Source: Bacteroidota bacterium (GTDB lineage: Bacteria; Bacteroidota; Ignavibacteria; Ignavibacteriales; Ignavibacteriaceae). Taken from it: 64,000 nucleotides of DNA. The notes below the pieces were generated by a model. It was given only the letters and a program-made list of their open reading frames with translations. It searched no databases and was not told the origin of the DNA. Positions 7,997 through 17,512 of this stretch are shown here, piece after piece (positions within the stretch are counted from its first letter, which is position 1; the number at the start of each line of letters is the position of its first letter). Where the stretch lies: positions 36,677 to 100,676 of the forward strand of contig JAKBMG010000004.1 of assembly GCA_021831685.1 (NCBI GenBank). The letters run 5' to 3'. The position numbers were made by a program, and so were the translations under genes.

Positions 7997-9835
7997 TCAT
8001 TTAAGCAAAACTAATTTCTTAGTTGCTACAAATGATCCAGCCTTAAGACTGTAGAAATAAACTCCGCTTGCTAGATTCGATGCGTTAAATTCTACTTTAT
8101 AATTCCCTGCTGGCTTCTGCCCATCAACTAAATTCGCTACTTCTCTTCCTAAAATATCATATATTTTCAAACTGACACTGCTTCTAAAAGGTAAGCTGTA
8201 GCTAATAATAGTAGTCGGATTGAAAGGATTAGGATAATTTTGGCTTAGGTAAAAAGTTGATGGTGCGGCAGTTATATTATCCTTATTCGAAATTCCCGTC
8301 AAAAGGGAATTATTATAATCAGCGGTTAGCACTTGTCCTCTTATTTCGCCTGCGGGAAAGTTGGATGTATGCACGTTTATATATACTCCTTCCCTGAATA
8401 TATCCGGTAAAATATCGTCGCTAATATTCGCCCAGAAAGAATCAGTAGTGCTGTCAGTGTAAGAAATCGGTTCAATCACACCGCCGTTGGAATCTGAAGG
8501 AGCTAGATGGAAGTGTGCTGCCGTAAGTTTGGATGATAAACCGGCAACAGTTATTCTATAGAATAAAGTGTTGTTACTATAAAGCAGCCACGCAGTCCCC
8601 GAACCTTCAGTAGAAACTGGTGGTACATCAAAACTTCCGCCTAAATTAGCTATAAATGTTTCTCCTTCGGTTAAATTAACTTGTCCTCTGATTTCTCCTC
8701 CGGTATGTGTTGTAGAGTGAACATTAACATATATTCCTCCTTTTATCAGATCAGCTGCTAAAGTATCCGGAATATTTGTCCAAACGCCTGTAGCTGTATT
8801 GCCATTGAATGTAGTAATAGGCTCAACTACACCCCCGCTTACACCTGGCATACCGATATGAAAATGAGATCCAGTAAATCCGCCTGAAAGATTTGCGTAT
8901 GTTATACGGTAAGCTAATGAAGTTCCATCATCTGATAACTCAAACCAGCCTGTACCTGATGCGCTTGTATTTACCGCAGGTGTCTCATTGCTGCCGTCTA
9001 AAGATGCTGTAAATGAAATTGATCCGATTCGGTTAAGTTGACTTCTTATTTCACCTCCCGGATACACTGTTGAGTGAACATTAACATATATACCTCCGGT
9101 TATTAAATCAAAAATATCCGTATTGGTCAAATTGCTCCAGGTTCCGTATGCAGAGCTATCTGTAAAGGTAATTGGTTCCGCAACTCCGCCGTTTGTTCCG
9201 CTTTGTCCAAAATGAAAATGAGCAGCAGTTAAAGTTCCCGATAATCCTGCAATAGTAATTCCGTAGGATAACGAAGCAGTTGAATTTGAATCTGTAAGAA
9301 CTGCCCACCCGGTTCCTGTTGCAGTAGATGAGTCAGCTGATGTCACCCCTGAAGCGTCAAGCGACATAACGAAAGCTATTCCTTTCGCAGGTTCTAATTG
9401 CCCTCTTAATTCACCGCCTGGATATTTGGTTGTGTGGATATTAACATAAATTTCTCCCTTAAGTAATTTGGAGAATATACTATCCGGAATATTTGACCAA
9501 CTTCCACTTGCAGAATTACCATTAAATGAGTTTATACCTTCCACAACACCTCCAGATACCCCCGGCATCCCTAGGTGAAAATGTGCTGCGGTAAATGATG
9601 ATGTCAAACCAGCATAGGTTATATGGTATGACATGGTGGTCCCGTCCGGAGACAGTTCTCCAAAAAATGTTGCTGTCCCATGAGAGGTGTCGGAAGGACT
9701 TTCCTGTGCTGCATTCAAGGATGCTACAAAAACAGTTTGAGGAGCAGGGGGAGGCGGTGTCATTGCTTGAGAAAAAAGTTTTATTGTAAATACAACTATT
9801 ATAGACAGAATAATTAAAGGTAAGGTCTTTTTCAT
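7997..9835 (-). CDS. Secreted four-CHRD-domain protein with type IX sorting tail
   Basis: A 612-residue secreted protein. It starts with a clear signal peptide (MKKTLPLIILSIIVVFTIKL, residues 1-24) and a Pro-rich linker. Four CHRD domains follow at roughly 34-147, 150-268, 270-389 and 391-506, each with the pattern TAAHFHLG...GGVVE...IYVNVHT...GGEIRGQ. CHRD domains are known from chordin and bacterial surface proteins, but their ligand is not established. The last ~90 residues are a Por-secretion/type IX sorting domain: QNYPNPFNPTT, then YDILGREV and GVYFYSLKAG ending in KKLVLLK. The protein should therefore cross the outer membrane by T9SS. It is monocistronic and convergent with the tRNA fragment terminator. 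Confidence 0.9.
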   Translation of the reverse strand: MKKTLPLIILSIIVVFTIKLFSQAMTPPPPAPQTVFVASLNAAQESPSDTSHGTATFFGELSPDGTTMSYHITYAGLTSSFTAAHFHLGMPGVSGGVVEGINSFNGNSASGSWSNIPDSIFSKLLKGEIYVNIHTTKYPGGELRGQLEPAKGIAFVMSLDASGVTSADSSTATGTGWAVLTDSNSTASLSYGITIAGLSGTLTAAHFHFGQSGTNGGVAEPITFTDSSAYGTWSNLTNTDIFDLITGGIYVNVHSTVYPGGEIRSQLNRIGSISFTASLDGSNETPAVNTSASGTGWFELSDDGTSLAYRITYANLSGGFTGSHFHIGMPGVSGGVVEPITTFNGNTATGVWTNIPDTLAADLIKGGIYVNVHSTTHTGGEIRGQVNLTEGETFIANLGGSFDVPPVSTEGSGTAWLLYSNNTLFYRITVAGLSSKLTAAHFHLAPSDSNGGVIEPISYTDSTTDSFWANISDDILPDIFREGVYINVHTSNFPAGEIRGQVLTADYNNSLLTGISNKDNITAAPSTFYLSQNYPNPFNPTTIISYSLPFRSSVSLKIYDILGREVANLVDGQKPAGNYKVEFNASNLASGVYFYSLKAGSFVATKKLVLLK

Positions 9836-10148
9836 GATATCACCATGCTATTGTTAATTAATTATTTATTTTAATATCCAGCCAAATAATCGCAACATAT
9901 TTAATAGCTATTCGAAAATTAATTCTTCGATTAGAAGTAGTTTGAAAATAACAATTACTAAATGATGTAGTATTTCCGCGGAGAGAAATTAGTATTTGAA
10001 AATTAAATTCAAAATGATGTAAGATAACTTGTGGGTAAGAATATGACCTGCGGTATTCGGAATCACACTTTAATAATTTTAATCTACAAAAGACATCTAT
10101 AAATTTCTAAAAATCATTCTTATAAAATCTTTAACAATATTCCAATGA
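9836..10148. other. AT-rich intergenic region
   Basis: These 313 bases lie upstream of the CHRD gene and downstream of the epimerase gene, both read on the minus strand. They must carry the CHRD promoter, but I see no convincing hexamers, hairpins or open frame. Confidence 0.5.
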
Positions 10149-11063
10149 TCATTTCGAACTATCTATAATTTGGATAATTCCTGAATGATAATCAGTAGCT
10201 TTGAAGAAGTGATTTTCAAAATCGCTGCTGTCGAAAAGATAATCATATTCTTGCTGATACAACATTTCAACATATTCTTTAATAATCGGATTGAATAATC
10301 CCGTCATTTGCAGCATCCATTTTTTGAGTACCATGTATTTGGGCTTAACTTTATATGCTGCAGCAACAGCTTCAACAAATTGTTTACCGGTCATCGCATC
10401 CCTATCTGTAGGTAAATGCCAAACGCGATTGTATGCGCTAACTGTATTTCCAAGCATTGCTGTAGCTCTTGCGGCATCCGGGGTAAAAGTTAATGAATGT
10501 TTTGTTTTATCATTTACGAGCACCTGTGCAGATTGACCATTCCTTAATTTTTCAAACACAGTTGACCACAAAAATGAATTTGAAGTATTTCCGTAAAAAT
10601 CCGCTGCACGCGCAATTAATGCCTTAATGTTTCCTTTCTTAACCTCATTCATCAATTGTTCGGCTATCTTTGCCCTGACTTCTCCTTTTTTGCTTGAAGG
10701 ATTTATTGGGGTGTTTTCTTTCATCCACCCATTTACTTTACCGTACATATAAACATTGTCAAAAAAAACTAACCTACAATTATTTTTTTTACATGCAGTA
10801 ATTACGTTCGTCATTATTTTCGGCCATAGGTCTTGCCACACTACGAACTTATATTGCAATCCAACAGTAAGATAAACTACTTCCGAATTTCTTACAGCAT
10901 CCTCTGTTTGCGATGCATCCGATAAATCAGCTTTAAATAATTCATCTGTTGGATGAATAGCTTTTGGATTTCTGCTTACTAATCTAATTTTATCAGTGTA
11001 CTGAGGAAGAATTTTTGCGAGTTCATTTCCTATTACACCACCTGTACCTAATATTGTTTGCAT
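10149..11063 (-). CDS. NAD-dependent epimerase/dehydratase family protein
   Basis: A 304-residue atypical short-chain dehydrogenase with an N-terminal Rossmann nucleotide site, ILGTGGVIGNELAKIL (residues 4-19, G-x-G-G-x-x-G). Further features are VYLTVGLQYK, then FFDNVYMYGKVNG (residues ~100-112), whose Tyr may be the catalytic one, and the SLTFTPDAARATAMLG region typical of the C-terminal substrate domain. The fold is that of NAD(P)-binding sugar-nucleotide or flavonoid-reductase-like enzymes; the substrate cannot be read from the sequence. It appears to be transcribed alone. Confidence 0.8.
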   Translation of the reverse strand: MQTILGTGGVIGNELAKILPQYTDKIRLVSRNPKAIHPTDELFKADLSDASQTEDAVRNSEVVYLTVGLQYKFVVWQDLWPKIMTNVITACKKNNCRLVFFDNVYMYGKVNGWMKENTPINPSSKKGEVRAKIAEQLMNEVKKGNIKALIARAADFYGNTSNSFLWSTVFEKLRNGQSAQVLVNDKTKHSLTFTPDAARATAMLGNTVSAYNRVWHLPTDRDAMTGKQFVEAVAAAYKVKPKYMVLKKWMLQMTGLFNPIIKEYVEMLYQQEYDYLFDSSDFENHFFKATDYHSGIIQIIDSSK

Positions 11064-11522
11064 ATAGTCTCTCTATTTTATTACTCCTTACCCGAAGGGT
11101 CAACTTTATTCATATCTGCTTTCTAAGAAGTAAACCTTATTATTTAATCTGACTTATTGTAAAAAAATAATTAATAATTAAAGTTACGCATAAATGTATT
11201 TTAACAGAAAAAAAATCCATATCTGTCATTCCCACTAAAGTGGGAATCCATTTTTTCGTTTGTTTTAGCAAAGTAGATACCCGCTTTCGCGGGTAGGACA
11301 TGCAGTTTTTACGATTTTGCGTAACTTCAGTTAATAAGATAATAAGTTTTAATAATAAAATCCAAGAAGTGAAAAAAGATTTGTAAATTTCCCAACTCCA
11401 GCATTTCAATACTACGGTGCCCAACGACCACACTAATAAAGGAATCCGTTTTTGCTGGTTTGTAAGGAATAATGATTCTTTGGAGGCAAATATAGATGTT
11501 ATTTTTTTGAACTACCTTAGTG
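11064..11522. other. Intergenic region with a REP-like element
   Basis: No credible gene lies in these 459 bases. A REP-like pair of inverted repeats occupies 11224-11300 (annotated separately). An apparent open frame on the minus strand across 11140-11433 is generated by that repeat. Confidence 0.6.
11224..11300. repeat. REP-like double hairpin (TGTCATTCCC type)
   Basis: Two hairpins face each other: ATTCCCACT/AGTGGGAAT (11228-11236 with 11239-11247) and TACCCGC/GCGGGTA (11278-11284 with 11289-11295). The pair is bounded by TGTC and GACA. This is the familiar bacterial dispersed repeat of the form GTCATTCCCGCGAAAGCGGG; spurious short proteins reading WIPTLVGMT are translated from it. Confidence 0.75.
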
Positions 11523-11975
11523 CTATTCTTCTTCCAACAACTTTTTTATTTCAATCAATATTGGATTCCATCCTCCGCCCTGGATTGTTTCGTTGTATCT
11601 TTTTTCTCCGTCTCCGACAGTTGCATAATCCCCCTGGCTTACTGTTAAAATTGTTTCTCCCTTTACTTCCGATAAGGCATAAGTTACTGTTAGATAGTTT
11701 TCAAGTATATCAGCAATTCCAGAATTTGGATCAATAGTAGTGTATTCTAAAAATTTTCCTTTATCAATTTGAACAATATTTCCTTTTACAGCCACCATTT
11801 CTTTACCGCCAAAAACTCCTTTCCACAATAACGGACTGCCTGCTTTCCAATCGGAAACAGTTTCACAGCCGAACATATATTTTTTCGTTTGCTCCGGGTT
11901 TGTCAGCGCATCCCAAACCTTTGAAGCCGGCGCTTTAATAGAAATGCTGTTTTTTACAATAAGTTGTTTACTCAT
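11523..11975 (-). CDS. SRPBCC (AHSA1/polyketide-cyclase-like) domain protein
   Basis: A 150-residue START/SRPBCC fold protein of the AHSA1 group. The family opening is clear (NSISIKAPASKVWDALT, residues 9-25), followed by KYMFGCETVSDWKAGSPLLW and the closing GGWNPILIEIKKLLEE helix. These proteins form a helix-grip pocket for a hydrophobic ligand; the physiological ligand here is unknown. Transcribed alone on the minus strand. Confidence 0.85.
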   Translation of the reverse strand: MSKQLIVKNSISIKAPASKVWDALTNPEQTKKYMFGCETVSDWKAGSPLLWKGVFGGKEMVAVKGNIVQIDKGKFLEYTTIDPNSGIADILENYLTVTYALSEVKGETILTVSQGDYATVGDGEKRYNETIQGGGWNPILIEIKKLLEEE

Positions 11976-12720
11976 ATTGATCTCCTTGTGAATTAGTGTC
12001 GTCCATAAATATTACTTCTTTAGGCAGAATGTACCTATAAAACTGTAATCCGCCCGGGTGAATAATAGAAATTAATTAATGTTTTTAATACCATATTAAT
12101 TTATTATTCCATGATATTATTTTCCAGTGATTTCATCTCTCATTTCAACATTCATCTTATCAAAACTAAAAAGTAAGTCTTTATAAGGACAGTTGTTTTT
12201 GCGAAAATCACAAGAACTTATTTTGAAAAATCAATTCAAATAATTGAATAAAATATTTTTATATCCTAATAAGACTGAACTCATTGGTGATTTATATTCT
12301 GCAGAATTACAATTAAAAGAATTACGGTTCGATGTTGGTTTATAATTGATAGATTTACAAGTAATCAAAAAGAAAGATACCGGTCTAAATCATCACCTAG
12401 ATTTTTCTTTACCTTTAAAGTATTTACACCCCAATTGATAGCATTCATAAAAATATTTTTCCCCACCTAAATCAGAACCAATATTAAAGAGAAACAAATT
12501 TGCCTTATAAGAATAGAAATAATAATTATTTTTAATCCCTAAAATTTTCTTGTTTATTCAACTTGACGGCTTATTGAGGTAATTAATTATTCTAAAATAA
12601 TTAACCCTGTCAAAAACCAAATAATGATATTTAACAAAAAGGATTTGCCCTCAGAGTTTTTCTACCTTTCTATAACATTTCTTAACAGATAGTTAATACA
12701 GAATAACAAGGAATTTTTAT
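11976..12720. other. Long AT-rich intergenic region
   Basis: These 745 bases separate two divergent genes and contain no convincing open frame, repeat or RNA. They probably include the promoters of the SRPBCC gene and of the TonB-dependent receptor. A TTGACG at about 12563 has only a weak -10 partner. Confidence 0.5.
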
Positions 12721-15093
12721 ATGTACTTAGAGGAAAAACTTTCCCTTACATTCTTATTTTTTGCTTTACTAACCTTCACCTGCTTTGGACAAACGAAAAA
12801 TATTTCCACAGTCAGCGGTTTTGTCTATGATAAATCAACGGGCGAGTCTTTAATCGGCGCTAATGTATATATCCCCGGTACTCAACTTGGTAATATTACG
12901 AATAACAGTGGCTACTTTGTTATATCTGATATTCCCGGAGGGAAACAAAAATTAATTGCAAGCTACGTTGGCTATAACACTATGGTAAAAGAATTATCGC
13001 TAAACGGTGAGCAGCAGCTTTTAAGAATTTATTTGGTTCCGAAGGCATATAAAATCGGTGAGGTTTTAGTAAAAGGTGATTCTATGAAACTTGCTGATAA
13101 ACTTTTTGCAAAACCATTATCTACTATAGTTATGAGTTCCCGCCAGGTAAATGAAATTCCAAAAGTAGTTGAAGCTGATCTTCTACGCGCCTTGCAAACA
13201 ATGCCCGGCATAACCTCACTGTCTGATTTTTCTTCCGCTATTTATGTACGCGGCGGAACACCGGATCAAAATCTTTATCTTGTTGACGGCGCTGAAATAT
13301 ATAACCCTGAACACGCCTTTGGCATCTTCTCAACTTTTAATACTAATGCAATTAAAAGGGTGGATGTTTCAAAAGGCGGTTTCGGCGCAGAATATGGCGA
13401 TAAGCTTTCATCGGTAATTGATGTTACTAACCTTGACGGCAATAGGAGAAAATTTGAAGGTAATTTTAATTTAAGTCTTATCGCAGCCAATTTAACTTTG
13501 CAAATGCCTCTTGGCTCCTTCGGTTCATTATCAGGTTCTTTCCGGCGAACTTATATAGATCAAACATATTCCAGGTTTATTAAAAACTTACCCTCTTATT
13601 ATTTTTATGATGGAAACTTAAAAGGCTTCTTCCAGCTTGGCGATAAGGATAACCTTACTGCAAGCTACTTTGGCAGTAAAGATAATCTTAATTTTCAGGT
13701 CAACAATACTTCACCCCAAAGTCCTCACGTACTTTATAATTGGGGAAATACAATAGGATCAATTAACTGGGAACATCTCTTTAGCGATAAGATTTTTTCA
13801 AGATTCATGCTTTCAACCAGTAATTTTAATTCTAATTTTAGCTTCAACCAATCACAACCGATAGAAGAAAATAATTCTTTAGCTGACTATACTGCGAAAG
13901 GATCACTTGAATATTATATAACCAATCAGCTTAATCTGAAAGCAGGTGTGGTGTATAAACAACTTAATCTATTATACAATTTTAACTGGAATGCAGGACT
14001 TGTAAATATCAACAATAAAGCTAATGAAGCAAATGCTTATACAAGCCTGTTGTGGAAACCTGATCCCGTGTGGGATATCGAAGCCGGTTTTAGATTCAAC
14101 AAGTTTGCTTCAGATAAAACTTTTACAAATTATGAACCGCGCTTTTCTATCAAGTACAGACTATCGGAATCAAGCAGCTTAAAATTTGCCACAGGATTAT
14201 ACGACCAATACCTCGATAGTATCCAAAGGCTATTCATCTCAAGTATCTGGATGGCGGCTGATAAAAATATAAATAGCTCGAGCGCAACGCATTTTATCTT
14301 TGGCTATGAAAAACAAGTGAACAACTTTTTTGTCTTTGAAGCGGAAACATATTTAAAGAATTATAAAAACCTCTATATCTTCAATCAGAATTTTAATGCT
14401 GAAATAGCTCCAAACTATTATGAGCCAAACGGCAATCCTGTATATACTTCATCGCAAAATTTATTTACTCGCGGAGACGGTAGATCATACGGGCTTGAAC
14501 TAATGTTAAGAAAAGATATTGGAGCCGTTACTGGCTGGATTTCATATTCGCTGTCTCAGACAAAATATACTTTCGACGGCATAAATCAAGGCAATGCGTT
14601 TGAACCAAGACAGGACAGAACTTCAGTCCTAGATTTCGTCTTGAACGGGAACGTTACTGATATATTCAATGGGAATTGGAATGGAAGCGAAACAAAGCAT
14701 TCATCAAACTGGTTGCTTGGATTGAGTTTCATTTATACTTCCGGTCAACCTATTACTGTCCCTGCATCGGCTTACTTTGTAAATTCTCTTCCGGCTTGGG
14801 ATAATTATGGCACCGGCAGCCAGGACCTCCCAAGTTATAAGTTATACCCGGGTGCAATTGATACTTATAGGCTTCCCGCTTATATAAGATTAGATGTAAG
14901 CATTACATGGGAAAAAGATTACGGCTCCTGGTCTTTTTCACCGTATCTTCAAATATTTAATATCGGTAATAGAAAGAACGTTTGGTTCATTAGCTACAGT
15001 AGTAACATTACCAATGGTGCGATTGTGCAAAATGTATCAACCGTAGATATGCTTCCATTTCTTCCAAGTCTCGGTGTAACAATTAAATTCTAA
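12721..15093 (+). CDS. TonB-dependent receptor with carboxypeptidase-like N-terminal domain
   Basis: A 790-residue outer-membrane receptor. After a signal peptide (residues 1-23, ending CFGQ) comes a CarboxypepD_reg-like domain (~30-110: VSGFVYDKSTGESLIGANV), then the plug domain with the DLLRALQTMPGI motif and VRGGTPDQNLYLVDGAEI (~150-195). The remainder is a beta-barrel ending in the aromatic residue expected for barrel insertion (LGVTIKF). It is followed 20-50 bases later by a DUF4249-type lipoprotein, the usual partner in Bacteroidota, suggesting an import pair for an unidentified substrate. Confidence 0.92.
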   Translation: MYLEEKLSLTFLFFALLTFTCFGQTKNISTVSGFVYDKSTGESLIGANVYIPGTQLGNITNNSGYFVISDIPGGKQKLIASYVGYNTMVKELSLNGEQQLLRIYLVPKAYKIGEVLVKGDSMKLADKLFAKPLSTIVMSSRQVNEIPKVVEADLLRALQTMPGITSLSDFSSAIYVRGGTPDQNLYLVDGAEIYNPEHAFGIFSTFNTNAIKRVDVSKGGFGAEYGDKLSSVIDVTNLDGNRRKFEGNFNLSLIAANLTLQMPLGSFGSLSGSFRRTYIDQTYSRFIKNLPSYYFYDGNLKGFFQLGDKDNLTASYFGSKDNLNFQVNNTSPQSPHVLYNWGNTIGSINWEHLFSDKIFSRFMLSTSNFNSNFSFNQSQPIEENNSLADYTAKGSLEYYITNQLNLKAGVVYKQLNLLYNFNWNAGLVNINNKANEANAYTSLLWKPDPVWDIEAGFRFNKFASDKTFTNYEPRFSIKYRLSESSSLKFATGLYDQYLDSIQRLFISSIWMAADKNINSSSATHFIFGYEKQVNNFFVFEAETYLKNYKNLYIFNQNFNAEIAPNYYEPNGNPVYTSSQNLFTRGDGRSYGLELMLRKDIGAVTGWISYSLSQTKYTFDGINQGNAFEPRQDRTSVLDFVLNGNVTDIFNGNWNGSETKHSSNWLLGLSFIYTSGQPITVPASAYFVNSLPAWDNYGTGSQDLPSYKLYPGAIDTYRLPAYIRLDVSITWEKDYGSWSFSPYLQIFNIGNRKNVWFISYSSNITNGAIVQNVSTVDMLPFLPSLGVTIKF

Positions 15094-15146
15094 ATCAACA
15101 TTGCTAAGACTATATGGAAAAAATTTATCTTAAAAAGAGGTCTTTT

Positions 15147-16016
15147 ATGAAGTATATAAAAATATTATTTCCGCTTTTTATTTCATTTATGTTTATGGAA
15201 TGCGGCAACCCCGGCGTTAATGTAGATAACGCACCTTATGAGCCTAAAATAACCGTTGAAGGATATTTATATTGCGGTGAATCAATCAATAATATTAAGC
15301 TAATGAGGAATTACGCACTCGGTACTCCTGTCGATCAGAGCGGTCTTTATCTTACGCCTGCATCCAATAATGTAACTGCTACGATAAATGGTTTACCTCT
15401 CACCTTTGATCCCCAGACCAATACTTATTATAACGGCCAGGTCATTGTAGATTACGGTAAAGCATACACACTCGAAGTTTATGCTACAATAGATGGAAAG
15501 AGGCTTCATACAACATCAACTACAACAACACCGCAAAAAGGATTTCTAGTTCTCAATAAGAACCTAGGTCAGTTTGCCTATAACACAAACCCTATTATTA
15601 TAAATTTTAATACTTCTCCCGGAACAGGCTTTTATATTTTCTCAGTCGTTCCGGATTCTGCAAGCACAAATAATTTTATTTACAATAACGTTTTTAGATC
15701 AAATCTGGATTCTGCTAAGGTGGAGAGTAATCTTAATGATTATAAATTTAGATATGAAACTTTGAATAATATTGATTCTTATACCGGTAGTATTTATCCC
15801 TTTACTATAAACATTAGAGATACTTGGTTCTATAGCACATACACCGTTATTGCTTATGCAGGCGATACAAATTTCAAAGACTATTTAATGACCGCTCCGT
15901 CGGTGCAGGAATTTGACGGCAACTTTCATGAGCCTGTTCAAATATTTAACGGCGATGGCATCGGAGTATTTGCTTCAGCTATAAAAGACACGGTTACTTT
16001 TTCAATAATTAAATAA
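15147..16016 (+). CDS. DUF4249-like lipoprotein, partner of the TonB receptor
   Basis: A 289-residue probable lipoprotein. The start at 15147 was chosen over an in-frame ATG 33 bases upstream because AAAAAGAGG lies just before it and it places a signal sequence at residue 1 (MKYIKILFPLFISF). A Cys follows at about residue 20 within MECGNPG. The mature part resembles DUF4249 proteins (EPKITVEGYL near the N-terminus, a beta-rich body). It follows the TonB-dependent receptor closely and is most likely co-transcribed, acting as a surface or periplasmic accessory of that receptor. The lipobox is not canonical, so lipidation is inferred. Confidence 0.75.
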   Translation: MKYIKILFPLFISFMFMECGNPGVNVDNAPYEPKITVEGYLYCGESINNIKLMRNYALGTPVDQSGLYLTPASNNVTATINGLPLTFDPQTNTYYNGQVIVDYGKAYTLEVYATIDGKRLHTTSTTTTPQKGFLVLNKNLGQFAYNTNPIIINFNTSPGTGFYIFSVVPDSASTNNFIYNNVFRSNLDSAKVESNLNDYKFRYETLNNIDSYTGSIYPFTINIRDTWFYSTYTVIAYAGDTNFKDYLMTAPSVQEFDGNFHEPVQIFNGDGIGVFASAIKDTVTFSIIK

Positions 16017-16080
16017 TCTAAGTAATTATTGTGAGTCTAACTATTATCCTTAACTTTTTGAAAAGTTACTCTCCCGGCAA

Positions 16081-16818
16081 TTAATCTTCGAAATATTCGG
16101 TTCCGGATTTAGCAAGATATCCCCATTTGCCTCCGGAGTTGACTATCACGAGAGTATCATTTCTATCTGTAATTTCATCATACTTTATCGGGGTTATTCC
16201 TCTTCCTTTGATATTAATTAAGCCCCACCAACCGTTTAATTCTACCTTTGCAACTCCATCCATAAACTCACTTACCGATGAATAGTTATTATTGATTACC
16301 ATTCTTCCTTCCATGTTAATGTAACCCCATTTGCCATCCAGTTTAACGGGTACTAACCCTTCACTGAATTTCCCAATATCTTCATATTTCGGAGAAATCA
16401 TTTGTTTCCCTGTTATATCTACAAATCCCCATTTCCCATTTAACATTACTGGAAATAAGTCATTAAAATATTCTCCGATACTATTATATTGCGCCGGTAT
16501 AATTTCCTGACCGCTTGAATTAATCACTCCCCATTTTCCGCTGAATACTTCAGATCCTTCTTTCCTTTTTACACCGAAATTGATCTTTGCAAACCCGTTT
16601 CTGAAATCTTCGACTTCGTCATATTTAATATCTGTTATCTCTTTGCCGCTCTCATTAATAAAACCCCACTTATTGTTCAACTGTACCCTTACAAATCCCT
16701 CATGAAAATCACCTACAAAATCGTACTGAACCTGTATAATGATTTTTTTATTCTTATCACAGAAACCCCATTTATCTTTTTTCCTGTAAGGGATCAGTTT
16801 ATGCTTTGGGTCATTCAT
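16081..16818 (-). CDS. WG-repeat protein
   Basis: A 245-residue protein made almost entirely of seven WG (KWG) repeats, each about 30-35 residues long with the pattern KWGFIN..G..I....YD.....F..G.A.V. Examples are KWGFCDKNKK, KWGFINESGK and KWGYINMEGR. No signal peptide is visible, so this copy is probably cytoplasmic. WG repeats form a beta-propeller-like or solenoid scaffold of unknown binding specificity. It is a single gene convergent with the TonB/DUF4249 pair. Confidence 0.85.
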   Translation of the reverse strand: MNDPKHKLIPYRKKDKWGFCDKNKKIIIQVQYDFVGDFHEGFVRVQLNNKWGFINESGKEITDIKYDEVEDFRNGFAKINFGVKRKEGSEVFSGKWGVINSSGQEIIPAQYNSIGEYFNDLFPVMLNGKWGFVDITGKQMISPKYEDIGKFSEGLVPVKLDGKWGYINMEGRMVINNNYSSVSEFMDGVAKVELNGWWGLINIKGRGITPIKYDEITDRNDTLVIVNSGGKWGYLAKSGTEYFED

Positions 16819-17107
16819 AATGTTCTACTCCTATTATAATTACTACTCCTCACCTTACGCAGTAACCACTCTTTGGAATTATGAAATACCAGAATAATGA
16901 AAAATACTGTTTAATTCCATTATTCTATTACTGCAGTATACCAGGAGTTGCGTAACGTGAATTATTTATGTGAAACTTGTGCTTTTTCTTTTAAAGAACA
17001 AAGAACAATCTCAAGATATATTATCTCCTATGAATTTCAATGGCAAAAGTTTGCAGTCAGCCCAAAATAAAAATGAAGTCATTAGTACAAAATCTCTTAA
17101 TTATTCG

Positions 17108-17460
17108 TGTCATTTCGACTGAACCTGCCTGTCCGGTAGGCAGGTCATCAAAGGAGATGTCCCATAATATTCATGTCATTTCGACTGAGTCATCGAAGGA
17201 GAAATCCCATATACAAGCTCAACTCTCATGATAATCATGGGATATCTCAGTCGATGATTTATCCCGTATGCGGGACTCCTTCGATATGACAGAAGGAAGC
17301 AGCTGTCATTCGACCGGAGGGTCTGCCCCGTATGCGGGGAGAAATCCCATGAATAGCCCAGATACAAGAATTGAACAAGATATATCTCCCCCGCAAAGGA
17401 GGTAGGCGCTCGATGGCTTATCCCGTATGCGAGATTCCTTCGATATGACAATGGTGGATT
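17108..17460. repeat. Mosaic of TGTCATTTCGAC...GGAGAAATCCC dispersed repeats
   Basis: At least five copies, in both orientations, of a short repeat starting TGTCATTTCGAC (or TGTCATATCGAAGGAG) and ending GGAGAAATCCC. Plus-strand copies start near 17108, 17175 and 17304; minus-strand copies end near 17291 and 17450. Four copies contain a short palindrome: 17123-17145, 17262-17275 (TCCCGTATGCGGGA), 17326-17339 (CCCCGTATGCGGGG) and 17421-17434. Repeats of this kind are common between genes in Bacteroidota. Confidence 0.75.
17123..17145. repeat. Inserted palindrome (ACCTGCCT type) inside a dispersed repeat
   Basis: Arms ACCTGCCT (17123-17130) and AGGCAGGT (17138-17145). Relative to the uninterrupted copy at 17175-17209 (TTTCGACTGA-GTCATCGAAGGAG), 21 extra bases sit exactly between TTTCGACTGA and GTCATC. 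The interrupted and uninterrupted sites are therefore visible within 70 bases of each other. Confidence 0.8.
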
Positions 17461-17512
17461 CTTAGATAGATGAATAAAACATTCAATCAAAAATCATCCA
17501 CTGCGTCTTTCA

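Noticed and set aside
11140..11433. A 97-residue minus-strand frame containing YPRKRVST and WIPTLVGMT.
   Set aside because: The recognisable part is the well-known artefact of translating the GTCATTCCC-type REP-like repeat.
17040..17490. Two open frames of 63 and 104 residues on opposite strands.
   Set aside because: Both are composed of TGTCATTTCGAC-type repeats and inserted palindromes; no coding bias.
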